This document shows positions 8,057-17,531 of a stretch of DNA of 64,000 nt, in pieces; position 1 is the first letter of the stretch, and each line of letters begins with the position of its first letter. The notes under the pieces were generated by a model. It was given only the letters and a program-made list of their open reading frames with translations. It ran no database searches and was not told where the DNA came from. The translations under genes were made by a program, and so were the position numbers. Origin of the DNA: Demequina flava (lineage in GTDB: Bacteria; Actinomycetota; Actinomycetes; Actinomycetales; Demequinaceae); the NCBI RefSeq assembly GCF_000975035.1, contig NZ_BBRA01000001.1, forward strand, positions 1,528,838 to 1,592,837. The letters are read 5' to 3'.

Positions 8057-10795
8057 ATGGCATCCCGTAAGGAAATCAAGGCAGACGCCGTTGAATCGGC
8101 CGCTGCCGCACGCGAGGCGAAGAAGGCTCGCAAGGCCGAACTGGCTGCCATGGAGCCCGAGGCGCGCAAGGCCGCCAAGGCTTCTGACAAGGCCGCGGCG
8201 AAGGACGCCAAGAAGCAGGTCAAGGCAGACCGCAAGGAAGCACGAGCATCGATGACCCGCGCCGAGCGCCGCGAGGACAAGCGCCGCGCCCGCATCAACC
8301 GCAAGGTGGCGCACCGTCGTCGCCGCGCAATCGGCTGGGGTATCACCGGCGCCGCAGTGATCGGCATCGTCGCGCTCGCCGCACCGTATGCCGGCGATGT
8401 CATGCGGCTCACGTCCCTTCGCCTCGACACCGACACCGAGGCCGGCGTGGCAGCACGTGAGGACGCCGCCGTGGTCGCGGAGAGCGTGTCTGACGAGGGA
8501 ATTGTGTTGCTCAAGAACGACGGCGCCCTGCCGCTGGCTGAGCCGTCTTTGAACGTCTTCAGTTTCGCGTCCTTCAACGTGAAGCTCGGCGGCGGTGGCT
8601 CGGGCGGATCGAACACCGGCGAGGCCCCAGGGCTCTACGACGCCCTCGAAGACCAGGGCATCGCTTACAACACGGAACTGAAGTCCACGATGGAGGACGC
8701 TGGCGCGGAGGAGAGCAGCGGTTCGTCGAACGCGTTCGTGCAGATAGCCGGCGCGTTCTTGGGCGGATCCGAGGACGAGCCCGCCCCGGACTACCTCACT
8801 GACGACGTCATGGCACAGGCCAAGGAATACGGCGACACCGCGCTCGTAGTGATCGGCAGTGCAGGAACTGAAGGGTCAGACATGACCGCCGAGGACCTGC
8901 GCCTGTCCGACAATCAGCGCGCGCTGTTCGACACCGTGACGGACACGTTTGGCGACGTCATCGTGGTCGTCAACGCAGGCAACCAGCTCGAACTCGGCTT
9001 CATCGATGAGTACGAGGAGATCACCGGAGCCGTCTGGATCGGAACCCCTGGACCGCGTGGCAACGTGTCACTGGCCAAGGTTCTCGACGGGGACGTGAAC
9101 CCCTCGGGTCACCTCACGGACACCTATGCGTACGACGTCTCCTCGGCGCCTGCGACCGAGACCTTCGGCGACTTCACGTACGACAACGTCAACCGCGGCT
9201 TCCTCAACTACAACGAGGGCATCTACGTGGGCTACCGCTACTACGAGACCCGTTACGTCGATGATGAAGCCGGTTACAACGCGGCCGTGCAGTACCCCTT
9301 CGGATATGGATTGAGCTACACGGACTTCACATGGGAAGCCGCTGAGCCCGTCATCACCGAGGACAGCGTGTCCGTCGATGTCACCGTGACCAATGACGGT
9401 GACGTGGCCGGCAAGGACGTGGTCCAGGTCTACTACTCGGCTCCCTACACGCCCGGTGGCATCGAGAAGTCCGCGATTGAGCTCGCGGGATACGCCAAGA
9501 CCGGAAGCCTGGAACCAGGGGCCTCCGAGACCGTGACCGTCGAGTACGACGTGCGCGACATGGCGTCGTGGGACTCCAGCCAGGGCGCTTACGCTCTGGA
9601 CGCCGGAGACTACGAGATCTCGGTCAGCACGGACGTGCACTCGCCCGTGACACAGTCAAGCCACACCGTGGACGCAACCGTGGTTTACGCCACCGATGCC
9701 GACACCGGAACCACTTACGAGAACCGCTTCGAGTACGCCGAAGGTGACCTCACCTACCTGTCGCGCAACGACTGGTCCGGCACGTACCCGACGATGGACG
9801 GCGCTGACTTCACGGCATCGGACGAGGTCCTGGCCCGCATGGACCCGGAGTTTGAGCCCACCGCGGGCGAGGGTCCCACGACCGAGGCGGACAACGGGCT
9901 CGTGCTCGCCGACCTCAAGGGCCTCGACTTCGAAGACCCGCAGTGGGACGCCTTCCTCGACCAGATGACGATTGACGAGCAGATCGAGATCTTCTCGACT
10001 GGCGCCTACCTGACCCCCGAGATCGAGCGTCTGGGCATTCCGTCGATCGTCATGCTCGACAGTCCCGCAGGACTGAACTCGCTGTTCAGCCCGCTCGAGG
10101 CCGCCGCGTACCCCACGGAGATCGTCATCGCATCGACGTGGAACGACGACCTCGCATTCGCTGTGGGTGAGTCGGTGGGCACCGAGGCCAACGCTTACGG
10201 CGTGCAGGGCTGGTACGCCCCCGGCATGAACCTGCACCGTTCGCCTTATGGCGGCCGCGACTTCGAGTACTACTCGGAGGACCCGGTCATCTCCGGTCGC
10301 ATGGCAGCAGGCATGGTCAACGGCGCCGAGTCCAAGGACGTCCTGACGTTCATCAAGCACTTCGCGCTTAACGAGCAGGAAGTCAACGCCCGCACCGGTC
10401 TCAACGTGTTCGCCTCTGAGCAGGCCATGCGTGAGCTGTACTTCAAGCCCTTCGAGATCGCCGTGAAGGACTCGAACCCGACCGGCGCAATGAGCTCCTT
10501 CATCAACATTGGTGGCTCGTGGGCCGGCGGTAACGAGCAGCTCCTGCAGGAACTGCTACGCGGCGAGTGGGGCTTCGAGGGCGTCGTCTCGACGGACGCC
10601 GTGCTGGGTGGCTGGATGGACCCCGCGCTCGCGGCCCGTTACGGCAACGACCTGATGCTGGCGCCCTTCGCGAGCGGCTCGGTCAAGAACACCAAGGCCG
10701 CGTACGACGAGGACCCAGTCGGAATGGCCATCGGCCTGCGCGACCGCGTCCACTCAGCGCTCTACGCGGTGACGCTCACGGACGCAGTGAACTAG
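8057..10795 (+). CDS. Membrane-anchored GH3 glycosidase with swapped domain order
   Basis: 912 residues. The first ~90 residues are Lys/Arg/Ala/Glu-rich and coiled-coil-like, followed by one membrane segment (about 94-112). Next come the GH3 C-terminal alpha/beta domain (from SDEGIVLLKNDGALPL) and fibronectin III-like domain (after YPFGYGLSYTDFTW). The catalytic barrel comes last (MTIDEQIEIFS, MNLHRSPYGGRDFEYYSEDP, FIKHFALNEQE, nucleophile Asp847 in VVSTDAVL). This reverses the usual order, as known in some Ruminococcus, Butyrivibrio and Bifidobacterium enzymes. The usual Trp after the nucleophile is Ala. It should act outside the cell and deliver products to the upstream cytoplasmic GH3. Confidence 0.88.
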   Translation: MASRKEIKADAVESAAAAREAKKARKAELAAMEPEARKAAKASDKAAAKDAKKQVKADRKEARASMTRAERREDKRRARINRKVAHRRRRAIGWGITGAAVIGIVALAAPYAGDVMRLTSLRLDTDTEAGVAAREDAAVVAESVSDEGIVLLKNDGALPLAEPSLNVFSFASFNVKLGGGGSGGSNTGEAPGLYDALEDQGIAYNTELKSTMEDAGAEESSGSSNAFVQIAGAFLGGSEDEPAPDYLTDDVMAQAKEYGDTALVVIGSAGTEGSDMTAEDLRLSDNQRALFDTVTDTFGDVIVVVNAGNQLELGFIDEYEEITGAVWIGTPGPRGNVSLAKVLDGDVNPSGHLTDTYAYDVSSAPATETFGDFTYDNVNRGFLNYNEGIYVGYRYYETRYVDDEAGYNAAVQYPFGYGLSYTDFTWEAAEPVITEDSVSVDVTVTNDGDVAGKDVVQVYYSAPYTPGGIEKSAIELAGYAKTGSLEPGASETVTVEYDVRDMASWDSSQGAYALDAGDYEISVSTDVHSPVTQSSHTVDATVVYATDADTGTTYENRFEYAEGDLTYLSRNDWSGTYPTMDGADFTASDEVLARMDPEFEPTAGEGPTTEADNGLVLADLKGLDFEDPQWDAFLDQMTIDEQIEIFSTGAYLTPEIERLGIPSIVMLDSPAGLNSLFSPLEAAAYPTEIVIASTWNDDLAFAVGESVGTEANAYGVQGWYAPGMNLHRSPYGGRDFEYYSEDPVISGRMAAGMVNGAESKDVLTFIKHFALNEQEVNARTGLNVFASEQAMRELYFKPFEIAVKDSNPTGAMSSFINIGGSWAGGNEQLLQELLRGEWGFEGVVSTDAVLGGWMDPALAARYGNDLMLAPFASGSVKNTKAAYDEDPVGMAIGLRDRVHSALYAVTLTDAVN

Positions 10796-10802
10796 CAATA
10801 CC

Positions 10803-10850
10803 GGCCGATGCTGGGGTGGGTTCCGTACGGAAGCCACCCCAGCATCGGCC
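10803..10850 (+). terminator. Terminator built from an inverted GGCCGATGC pair
   Basis: GGCCGATGCTGGGGTGG and its exact complement enclose TTCCG-TA-CGGAA, itself palindromic. The whole element is therefore a near-perfect 48-base hairpin with a single G-G mismatch. It starts 7 bases after the second GH3 gene. Both arms begin with the repeated word. The following sequence has no T run. Confidence 0.85.
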
Positions 10851-11028
10851 CGTCCCGGGTTTCTCGATCCGGGAGTTGACGCGGCGCCATACGGTGCCCC
10901 ACAATTCGTAGCGGTGCGTGTCGGCTGTACAAGTCGGCGCGCACTGTTGTCGTTTCAGGGGGCCGCGGGCGGGCGTCACGGCGTGGTGGGACCGTCTGAG
11001 TGTCGGGCATGGGTACCGTAGGACAGTG

Positions 11029-14000
11029 GTGGACTACATCGGGCGTTCCCTAGTGGCGGACGCGCTTCAAGAGTGGCGAGAGCAGCTTCAGGCTCGCGCC
11101 ACCGTGTCCCCGTTGCGGGACGTCGTTGCGACGCAATCTGACCTCATCGATTTGAGGCACTCGCACCCCTCCGGACTCGCGCAGTTGTTTGCGGCGAGGC
11201 CCACCGCGCTGACATCGCTCGTGCGCGACGACTCGATCAGCCACGACGCCCTCGTCAAGGGCCGCGCCATCATCACCGAGGCCGAACGCGTCAAGGCCGC
11301 CACCGGGGCATGGACCGCCGCCATGGCCGTGGGAACCGCGTGCTGGCGCGAGGCCAACCGCGATGTCGAGATGCCCGTTCTCCTGCGTGCCGTCGAACTG
11401 GACCGCTATCGCGAACGCGACCTGCACATCACGCTTCGCGATGAGATCTGGGTGAACCCCGTGATCGTGTCCCTGTTGCGCGAGCGCGCCGCCCAGGAAG
11501 GCTGGGACGCCGCTCCCGTGCTTCCCAAGATCACCCCGGGTCGCGACTTTGATCCTCGCCCGCTGTGGGACGCGATCGGCGAGCGCAAGGACCTCTTGGG
11601 TGAGACGCTTGAGATCCGCAACCGGCTCATCTTGGGCGCATACGACGATCCCGAGCAGCGACTCCTCGACGACCTGGACGACCTCGATGCGGTCATCTCC
11701 GCCTCGCCCATCTTGGCCGCGGCAGCGGGCGACCGGGATGCGCTCGCGACTCTCGGCGAGCCGCTGCCGGCCTTTCCCCGTGGTGACCGTGACCCGTTCG
11801 GTGAGCGCGGCGTAGGCAATCTCGACGACGGCACATTCGCCGCACTGGATTTGATCGCGACAGGCCGGGATGTGTTCCTTCAGGCTCCCCCTGGGGCCGA
11901 TGCTGTGGGCATTGCGGCGGCAATCGGTGCCGATGGTGCGGCCTCAGGCCGCACCGTGGCGATCGTGGGTGGTCAGGACGAGGCGCTCAAGGCCGTCGGC
12001 CGCCGCATGGCGGACCTGGGTGCGGGCGACATTGTCGTGGACGGCACTGAGGCGGCGTGGAACATGCGAGCGCGCTCGCGGCTGCTCGAGGCCATCACGA
12101 TGGGCACTCCGCAAGTGGATGACCAGGCGCTGCGGACCTCTGGCGAGGCGCTTGTGCGTGCCCGCTCGGCGCTCCACCGTCGCTTTGACGCTCTTCACCG
12201 CACGTACCGGCCGTGGGGCGTCAGCGCCTTCGAGGCCGTGCAGGCGATTGTGCGCATCACCACCGCCACTCCGGCGCCGCAGACCACGACCAGGCTCGGC
12301 TCGGACGCCGGTGGAGTTGTCGTCGACCATGGCTTCGCATCCGTGTCAGCAGCGATCGCGCGCGCACTCGCTCCGAGCGAGACCGATGAGGACAAGGTCG
12401 AGAAAGAAGCCGAAGCGGCCGCGGCCAGCCCCGTCGATGGCGATGTGGAGCCTTGGTGGACCGGCCATGCCGATCCGGAGGACGGACCTCGACTCGATGA
12501 GGCGCTCTCGTCCTTCCTGGGCCGCACGCTTCCCAAACTGCGGTCCGAGGCCGCGATCGCCGCGCATGAAACCGGCGTCGATGAGGCTCCTAGCTTTGAG
12601 GTGTGGGCTGACCAGGTCTCGATGTTTGCCGACCTGCGCCAGATTCTCGAGATCTTCTCGCCGGCCGTGTTCCACCGCAGCCTGCACGACCTCGTCTCCG
12701 CCACCGCCCCGCATGGGTCCTCCCGCCACGTCGACCTGCCGCGTCGTGACCGCCGCGCGCTCGTTCGCCGCGCCGTTGAGCTCCTACGTCCTGGACGTGG
12801 AAAGGAGACTCTCCACGAGGACTTGGTACGTGCACACGAACTCGCGTTGCGCTGGCGCTCGCATTGCTCCGCAGGTGGGTGGCCAGTGGTGCCGGATGAC
12901 TACGACATCTTCATCGACCGAGTCGAGCGCGGCCAGCACGAGTGGGACGCGATCTCAGGTGTCGTCACCGCCATCACCGACATTGACGACCTGGTCGAAC
13001 ACCCGTGGGACGAGCTCGCAGAGCGTCTGGACCGGCTCGCGCTTGGCGTGCCCGGCTCGCTCGAGTCCTCGGAAGTCACCGACGTTGATGTTGATGTCGA
13101 AGCCGGCGGGTTCGCGGCACTGGTGGCAGACCTGCGTGAGCGCGGTGCGAGCGGTGCGCAGATTCGCCGCGACCTCGAGTTCGCCTGGTGGGCGGCCGCG
13201 TTCGACGCGATTGTTGCCACCGACCCCTCGCTCACCGAGTACGGAGCTATCGGCACCGCGGTCGAGGAGTTCCGCAACCGTGACGCGGAGTTCTCTGCCG
13301 CGCGCATTGGCCCGCTGATGCGTGCCGCCGCGGAGCGCCGCCGAAGCGCGATTGCCCGTCACCCGGACATGGCACGCGACCTCTTCGCTGCACTTGTCGA
13401 GGGCCGAGATGCCTCGTACCAGGAACTTTGGCGCGACTTTGCGCCGTTGGTGACGGCGCTACGTCCTGTCGTCCTGGCCAAGGCGGAGCAAGTCTCGCAC
13501 CTTGCGCCGCCGTCGCTGTCGATTGATGTGGCCATCGTGGTCGCCGGTGAATCGCTGGCGCTCGCGGAGTTGGTGCCGACGCTGGCACGCGCCAAGCAGG
13601 TCGTGGTGGTGGGCGATGCCCACGCAGCCACTCGCTCGGCTGTTGCCGGCCTGGCGACGCTCCTGCCGCAAGTCACCGTTCACGCCACCGGTCAGCCGCG
13701 CGATCCACGCGTCAGCGCTTTGCTCAGCGACGTCGCCTACGGACGTGCGCTCCCGACGCAGCCCGCTGCGGGTGGTCAGGGCCGCCTCGTCGTGAACTCC
13801 GTGGAGGCGTCTGGCGATCCGCGCGAGGGTGTGGACGTCGTGGACACCACCGCGGCGGAAGTGCGCGCGGTTGCCGACTATGTCGAGGCGCAGTTCAAGT
13901 CTGATGTGCACCGCTCGCGCGTGGTGATCGCTGGTTCGTTGGCGCATGCCGACGTGGTTCGCTCGGAACTGGAGGCCCGGTCCGCGCGGCTCGCAGCGGC

Positions 14001-15312
14001 GGTTTCGGTCGAGGCGATGGGTGAGGCGGCTGGATTCCGCTGCGACGAAGCGATTCTCACGGTGGGCTTTGCTCCTGATGCCGACGGAGTCGCTCCAAGC
14101 CACCTCGGCGCGCTCTCCGAGCCCTGGGGTAGGGAAGCACTCGTCCAGGCGCTGGTCGCCTCCCGCTGCGACGTCACTGTCTTCACTGCACTGACAGATG
14201 AGAACCTCGCTGCAGTTGCGGGAGACGAGCACACCACGCCCGGTGTCGACGACCTGCGCGAACTCCTGCGCGCCGCAGAGACCGATCCGGTTACCCCCGA
14301 GCGTCCCGAGCCCGCGCCCAGCGATTGGCTTCTCGCTGATGTCGCTCAGCGCCTCCGCCACGAGGGCTACCCGGTCCACGTGCGCTATGGCAAGTCCGCT
14401 GACGCCATCCCGATGGTCGTGGGAGGCAAGAAGAACCCGGAGTTTGCGGTCGCGATTGTGACCGATGAGGCATCGACGGCCGGCTCTGTGTCGCTGCGCG
14501 ACCGGGTGCGTTGGCAGCGTTCTCAGTTGGAGAAGCTCGGCTGGGTCGTGGTGCCCCTGTGGACGCTTGATGTCTTCATGGACCCGGACTCGGCGGCAGC
14601 GCAGGTGCGCGCGGCACTGCCGGAGAACGCGCCCGACCCCGTCATCGTGCAGGACAGTTTCGAGTTTGATGTCGCCGAGGTCGACGCGCCGCAGGTGTTC
14701 AACTTGGAGGACGAAGCGCCGCTGCGCCCCGAACCCGAGCCCATGACGCTGGGGCTGTCCACGATCATGGTGGAGTCGGCGATCGATGCCGCGTCGGCGC
14801 CGAAGTTCTCGGATGAAGAAGGGGCCGATGCTGCGGTTACCTCCGCGCTTGAGCCCGAGGCGCGTGAGACGGAACCGGCCGATGCTGTGGTGATCGAAGA
14901 TACGGTCGAGCCTGAGCCTGAGCCTGAGCCAGTCCCGTCCCCGCCCGCCAACGAGCTGGTGATCGAGGAGATCGAACTGGACCTGCAGTTCCCCGACCCG
15001 GACCAGGAAGCGCCTGAGGCCGCTCCGAGCGCCGGCACACCTGACAGCCCCGACACCCCGGCCCCCGCCGAGCCTGAAGACGTCGATACGGAGGAGTCCG
15101 CGCAGGACAAGGACGCGGGCGAACACGAAGACACCCCTGAGGAAGCTTCCGATGACACCGCGTCGACGGCGACGTCAGAGGCGTCGTCGAAAGGCGCAGA
15201 CCGGCCGCTGATCCCGACGCGTGCTTGGGAAGACGAGGACGCCGGTTGGGGCGATGGCTACTCGGGGTCGCGCGAAGACGACATCCTGAGGGAGAAGCCG
15301 CCGCACTGGTAA
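11029..15312 (+). CDS. Very large degenerate SF1 helicase/nuclease-like protein
   Basis: About 1427 residues from GTG 11029 (AGGA 5 bases upstream; GTG 11026 is an alternative). The layout resembles AAA/DUF4011-type helicases with a C-terminal MTES_1575-like nuclease domain. Here the P-loop position reads LQAPPGADAVG (about residue 285) instead of PPGTGKT. The usual Walker B region reads IDVAIVVAGESL, followed by VVVVGDAH. Near residues 1110-1180 the segment RDRVRWQRSQLEKLGW matches the nuclease domain, but its catalytic Asp position looks replaced. A long acidic Glu/Pro tail ends in REKPPHW. Nucleotide hydrolysis seems unlikely; function unknown. It stands alone after the GH3 operon. Confidence 0.7.
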   Translation: MDYIGRSLVADALQEWREQLQARATVSPLRDVVATQSDLIDLRHSHPSGLAQLFAARPTALTSLVRDDSISHDALVKGRAIITEAERVKAATGAWTAAMAVGTACWREANRDVEMPVLLRAVELDRYRERDLHITLRDEIWVNPVIVSLLRERAAQEGWDAAPVLPKITPGRDFDPRPLWDAIGERKDLLGETLEIRNRLILGAYDDPEQRLLDDLDDLDAVISASPILAAAAGDRDALATLGEPLPAFPRGDRDPFGERGVGNLDDGTFAALDLIATGRDVFLQAPPGADAVGIAAAIGADGAASGRTVAIVGGQDEALKAVGRRMADLGAGDIVVDGTEAAWNMRARSRLLEAITMGTPQVDDQALRTSGEALVRARSALHRRFDALHRTYRPWGVSAFEAVQAIVRITTATPAPQTTTRLGSDAGGVVVDHGFASVSAAIARALAPSETDEDKVEKEAEAAAASPVDGDVEPWWTGHADPEDGPRLDEALSSFLGRTLPKLRSEAAIAAHETGVDEAPSFEVWADQVSMFADLRQILEIFSPAVFHRSLHDLVSATAPHGSSRHVDLPRRDRRALVRRAVELLRPGRGKETLHEDLVRAHELALRWRSHCSAGGWPVVPDDYDIFIDRVERGQHEWDAISGVVTAITDIDDLVEHPWDELAERLDRLALGVPGSLESSEVTDVDVDVEAGGFAALVADLRERGASGAQIRRDLEFAWWAAAFDAIVATDPSLTEYGAIGTAVEEFRNRDAEFSAARIGPLMRAAAERRRSAIARHPDMARDLFAALVEGRDASYQELWRDFAPLVTALRPVVLAKAEQVSHLAPPSLSIDVAIVVAGESLALAELVPTLARAKQVVVVGDAHAATRSAVAGLATLLPQVTVHATGQPRDPRVSALLSDVAYGRALPTQPAAGGQGRLVVNSVEASGDPREGVDVVDTTAAEVRAVADYVEAQFKSDVHRSRVVIAGSLAHADVVRSELEARSARLAAAVSVEAMGEAAGFRCDEAILTVGFAPDADGVAPSHLGALSEPWGREALVQALVASRCDVTVFTALTDENLAAVAGDEHTTPGVDDLRELLRAAETDPVTPERPEPAPSDWLLADVAQRLRHEGYPVHVRYGKSADAIPMVVGGKKNPEFAVAIVTDEASTAGSVSLRDRVRWQRSQLEKLGWVVVPLWTLDVFMDPDSAAAQVRAALPENAPDPVIVQDSFEFDVAEVDAPQVFNLEDEAPLRPEPEPMTLGLSTIMVESAIDAASAPKFSDEEGADAAVTSALEPEARETEPADAVVIEDTVEPEPEPEPVPSPPANELVIEEIELDLQFPDPDQEAPEAAPSAGTPDSPDTPAPAEPEDVDTEESAQDKDAGEHEDTPEEASDDTASTATSEASSKGADRPLIPTRAWEDEDAGWGDGYSGSREDDILREKPPHW

Positions 15313-15363
15313 GCACTGGAGGCGCCGCGAGCGCATCCCAGCGCCACCGCCCAGCGGGTGTGG

Positions 15364-15582
15364 CTACTTCTTGGAGTCGCTTGAACTCGATGAGGACTTC
15401 GCGGCAGCGCGTGAGTCCGTGCGGTAGAAGCCCGAGCCCTTAAACGTCACGCCGACTGTGCCGAAGACACGGCGGAGTTCACCAGAGCAAACAGGGCAGG
15501 CGACGAGCGCGTCGTCGTGAATCGACTGCACCTCGTCAAAGCGGTGGTCGCAGGCGCGACAGGCATACGAGTACGTGGGCAT
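15364..15582 (-). CDS. FmdB-family zinc ribbon protein
   Basis: 72 residues. MPTYSYACRACDHRF opens a zinc ribbon with Cys8, Cys11, Cys29 and Cys32. A Ser-rich tail with lysines follows. The family is widespread and its function is uncertain (putative regulatory or metal-binding protein). It is directly downstream of the 5-formyl-THF cyclo-ligase on the same strand, the usual pairing in actinobacteria, and the two probably form one transcript. Confidence 0.88.
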   Translation of the reverse strand: MPTYSYACRACDHRFDEVQSIHDDALVACPVCSGELRRVFGTVGVTFKGSGFYRTDSRAAAKSSSSSSDSKK

Positions 15583-15591
15583 GCGCGTATT

Positions 15592-16215
15592 CTACGCGGG
15601 AAGTGAGGTGATGCCTTGCGGCGTGATCACGGCGTTGACCGGGCGGTCGTGCGGCTCGCGAGGAAGCACTGTCCCGTCGGAGTGAAACTCCGAGGTGAAT
15701 GTCAGCGCCACGACGGGGGCATCGGGCCGTGCGTAAGTCAATGCGCGGTCATACCAACCGCCGCCCTGGCCTAGGCGGGTGCCCACCAGGTCCACGGCCA
15801 ACGCGGGCACCACCACGACATCGGCCTGCTCCAATGCCTCACTGGGAAGGAAGTTGCCCGAAGGCTCGGGCGGGCGCCCGGGGGCACGCTCAATCAGATC
15901 GTCGGCGCCGTTGTATTCGCCCCAGCCGCGCTGCAGGCCATCGCCCAGGCAAGGGATGAGGACGCGGACACCGCGGTCGTGCAGCGCGGAGATGAGGGGC
16001 AAGGTTCCGGGCTCGTGGGGTCGCGAGGCGTAGACCGACACGCACTGGGCGTTGTCGACGGACGGTAGTTGCAGCACCTGATCCCGGAGGGCCTCGGCGA
16101 GCTCTTCGTTGCGCCTGATGGAGCGGTGGGCGCGTGCCTTACGGACTGATGCCCGAAGGTGCGCCTTGGCATCTTCAGGCGCCTGTGCTCTGGCATGGCT
16201 CGACTGCGAGGTCAT
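15592..16215 (-). CDS. 5-formyltetrahydrofolate cyclo-ligase
   Basis: 207 residues from ATG 16215. It converts 5-formyl-THF to 5,10-methenyl-THF with ATP in the cytoplasm. Visible family marks are the basic N-terminal helix, the GTLPLISALHDRGVRVLIPCLGDG segment, and LVGTRLGQGGGWYDRAL, the phosphate- and folate-binding loop. An alternative start at 16224 adds three residues and would suit a leaderless transcript. It is divergent from moeA with about 100 bases between starts. Confidence 0.88.
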   Translation of the reverse strand: MTSQSSHARAQAPEDAKAHLRASVRKARAHRSIRRNEELAEALRDQVLQLPSVDNAQCVSVYASRPHEPGTLPLISALHDRGVRVLIPCLGDGLQRGWGEYNGADDLIERAPGRPPEPSGNFLPSEALEQADVVVVPALAVDLVGTRLGQGGGWYDRALTYARPDAPVVALTFTSEFHSDGTVLPREPHDRPVNAVITPQGITSLPA

Positions 16216-16316
16216 GCCTTCCATTGTGGCAGTAAATCGTGAACGGATTGTGACACGCGCCTCACATTGTGGACGGTGGTGTGGCTCGCTTGCCTCGCTC
16301 ACCCAGACCCAGGACA

Positions 16317-17528
16317 ATGCGAACCGTGACCGTCCACAGCCTCGCCGACTATAAGCGTGTTGTGCACGCTGCGCTCGGCCGTAACCCCGTCCTCGATGTT
16401 TTGATCGCCGATGCCGTTGGCGGCACGCTTGCCGAGGACGTCGTGGCCATGCGCGACATCCCTGAGATTCCTGTGGCGGCATGCGATGGCTACGCGGTGA
16501 CCGCGACGGATGTTGCTGGAGGGCCCAGCTTGGTGGTCTCCCACGACGTGTCGTTTGACGACCGTTCTCCCCGCACGCACGTGCCCGGAACGGCGGCGCG
16601 CGTTCCTTCTGGTGCACCGCTTCCGCGTGGGGCCGATGCCGTGGTCCCGTCCGATCACACCGACGGGGGTGTGGCGCGGGTCGCGATTACGGGTGAGGTG
16701 GTCGCCGGGCAGTACGTGCGGGGCGCGGGATCCGATGTGCGAGCCGGAGAGATGCTTGTGTCCGCCGGGACCCGCTTGGGTGCCCGGCAGGTGGCAGCTG
16801 CCGCCGGCCTTGGGCGTCCACGCCTCAAGGTGCACCCGGTGCCGCGGGTCGTCATCGTGGCCGTGGGAGACGAACTGATCGATCCTGGCGCGCGCCGTCC
16901 TGGCGGAGGCGTACCGGACGCGGACTCGCACCTCATGGCGGGCTTGGTTCGCGACGCCGGCGCACAGGCCTTCCGTGTGGGCCCGGTCCCCGATGATCCG
17001 CTGCGACTGCGTGCGGCGCTCGAGGATCAACTGGTCAGGGCCGATGTTCTGCTCACCACCGGCGGCCTGTCCCAGGGGACACGGGACACAGTTGCTTCCG
17101 TGATGCGGCGCTTGGGCGAGTTCGACGTCGCAGACGTTGCCTTGAACCCGGGCAAGCGCCTGGGACTGGGGTCGATTGACATTGGCACGCGCCACATTCC
17201 CGTGGTGTCGCTGCCCGGATCGCCCGCCGCAGCTGCGGTGGCGTTCGAGGCCGTCGTCCGGCCTGCACTGCGTGACATGTGCGGTTTCCACCAGCGCGAG
17301 CGCGACGCGCTCGTCGCGACGGTGGGGCAGGGCTGGAGCACTCTCGAGGGGTCTGTCAATGCAGTGCCGGTGACTCTGACTCGCACCGATGAGGGCCGAA
17401 TCGCGGTGCCCCTGGACGACGGTCAGCTGTCCCTGGCGTCTCTGGCACAGGCCGATGCTCTGGCCTGGACCGGCCCAGACACCACCGAGGTGGAACCCGG
17501 CATGCGCGTGCACTGCTCGCGGTGGTGA
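16317..17528 (+). CDS. moeA: Molybdopterin molybdenumtransferase MoeA
   Basis: 403 residues. MoeA inserts molybdate into adenylylated molybdopterin. The domains are in order: VAACDGYAV in the N-terminal domain, GAPLPRGADAVV, the MoCF domain with LLTTGGLSQGTRD, and the C-terminal beta domain after VVSLPGSPAAAAVAFE. ATG 16317 follows AGGAC at very short spacing. The acetyltransferase follows after 3 bases. Two exact copies of GGCCGATGC lie inside (16631 and 17450), both read as Ala-Asp-Ala. Confidence 0.92.
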   Translation: MRTVTVHSLADYKRVVHAALGRNPVLDVLIADAVGGTLAEDVVAMRDIPEIPVAACDGYAVTATDVAGGPSLVVSHDVSFDDRSPRTHVPGTAARVPSGAPLPRGADAVVPSDHTDGGVARVAITGEVVAGQYVRGAGSDVRAGEMLVSAGTRLGARQVAAAAGLGRPRLKVHPVPRVVIVAVGDELIDPGARRPGGGVPDADSHLMAGLVRDAGAQAFRVGPVPDDPLRLRAALEDQLVRADVLLTTGGLSQGTRDTVASVMRRLGEFDVADVALNPGKRLGLGSIDIGTRHIPVVSLPGSPAAAAVAFEAVVRPALRDMCGFHQRERDALVATVGQGWSTLEGSVNAVPVTLTRTDEGRIAVPLDDGQLSLASLAQADALAWTGPDTTEVEPGMRVHCSRW

Positions 17529-17531
17529 CCG

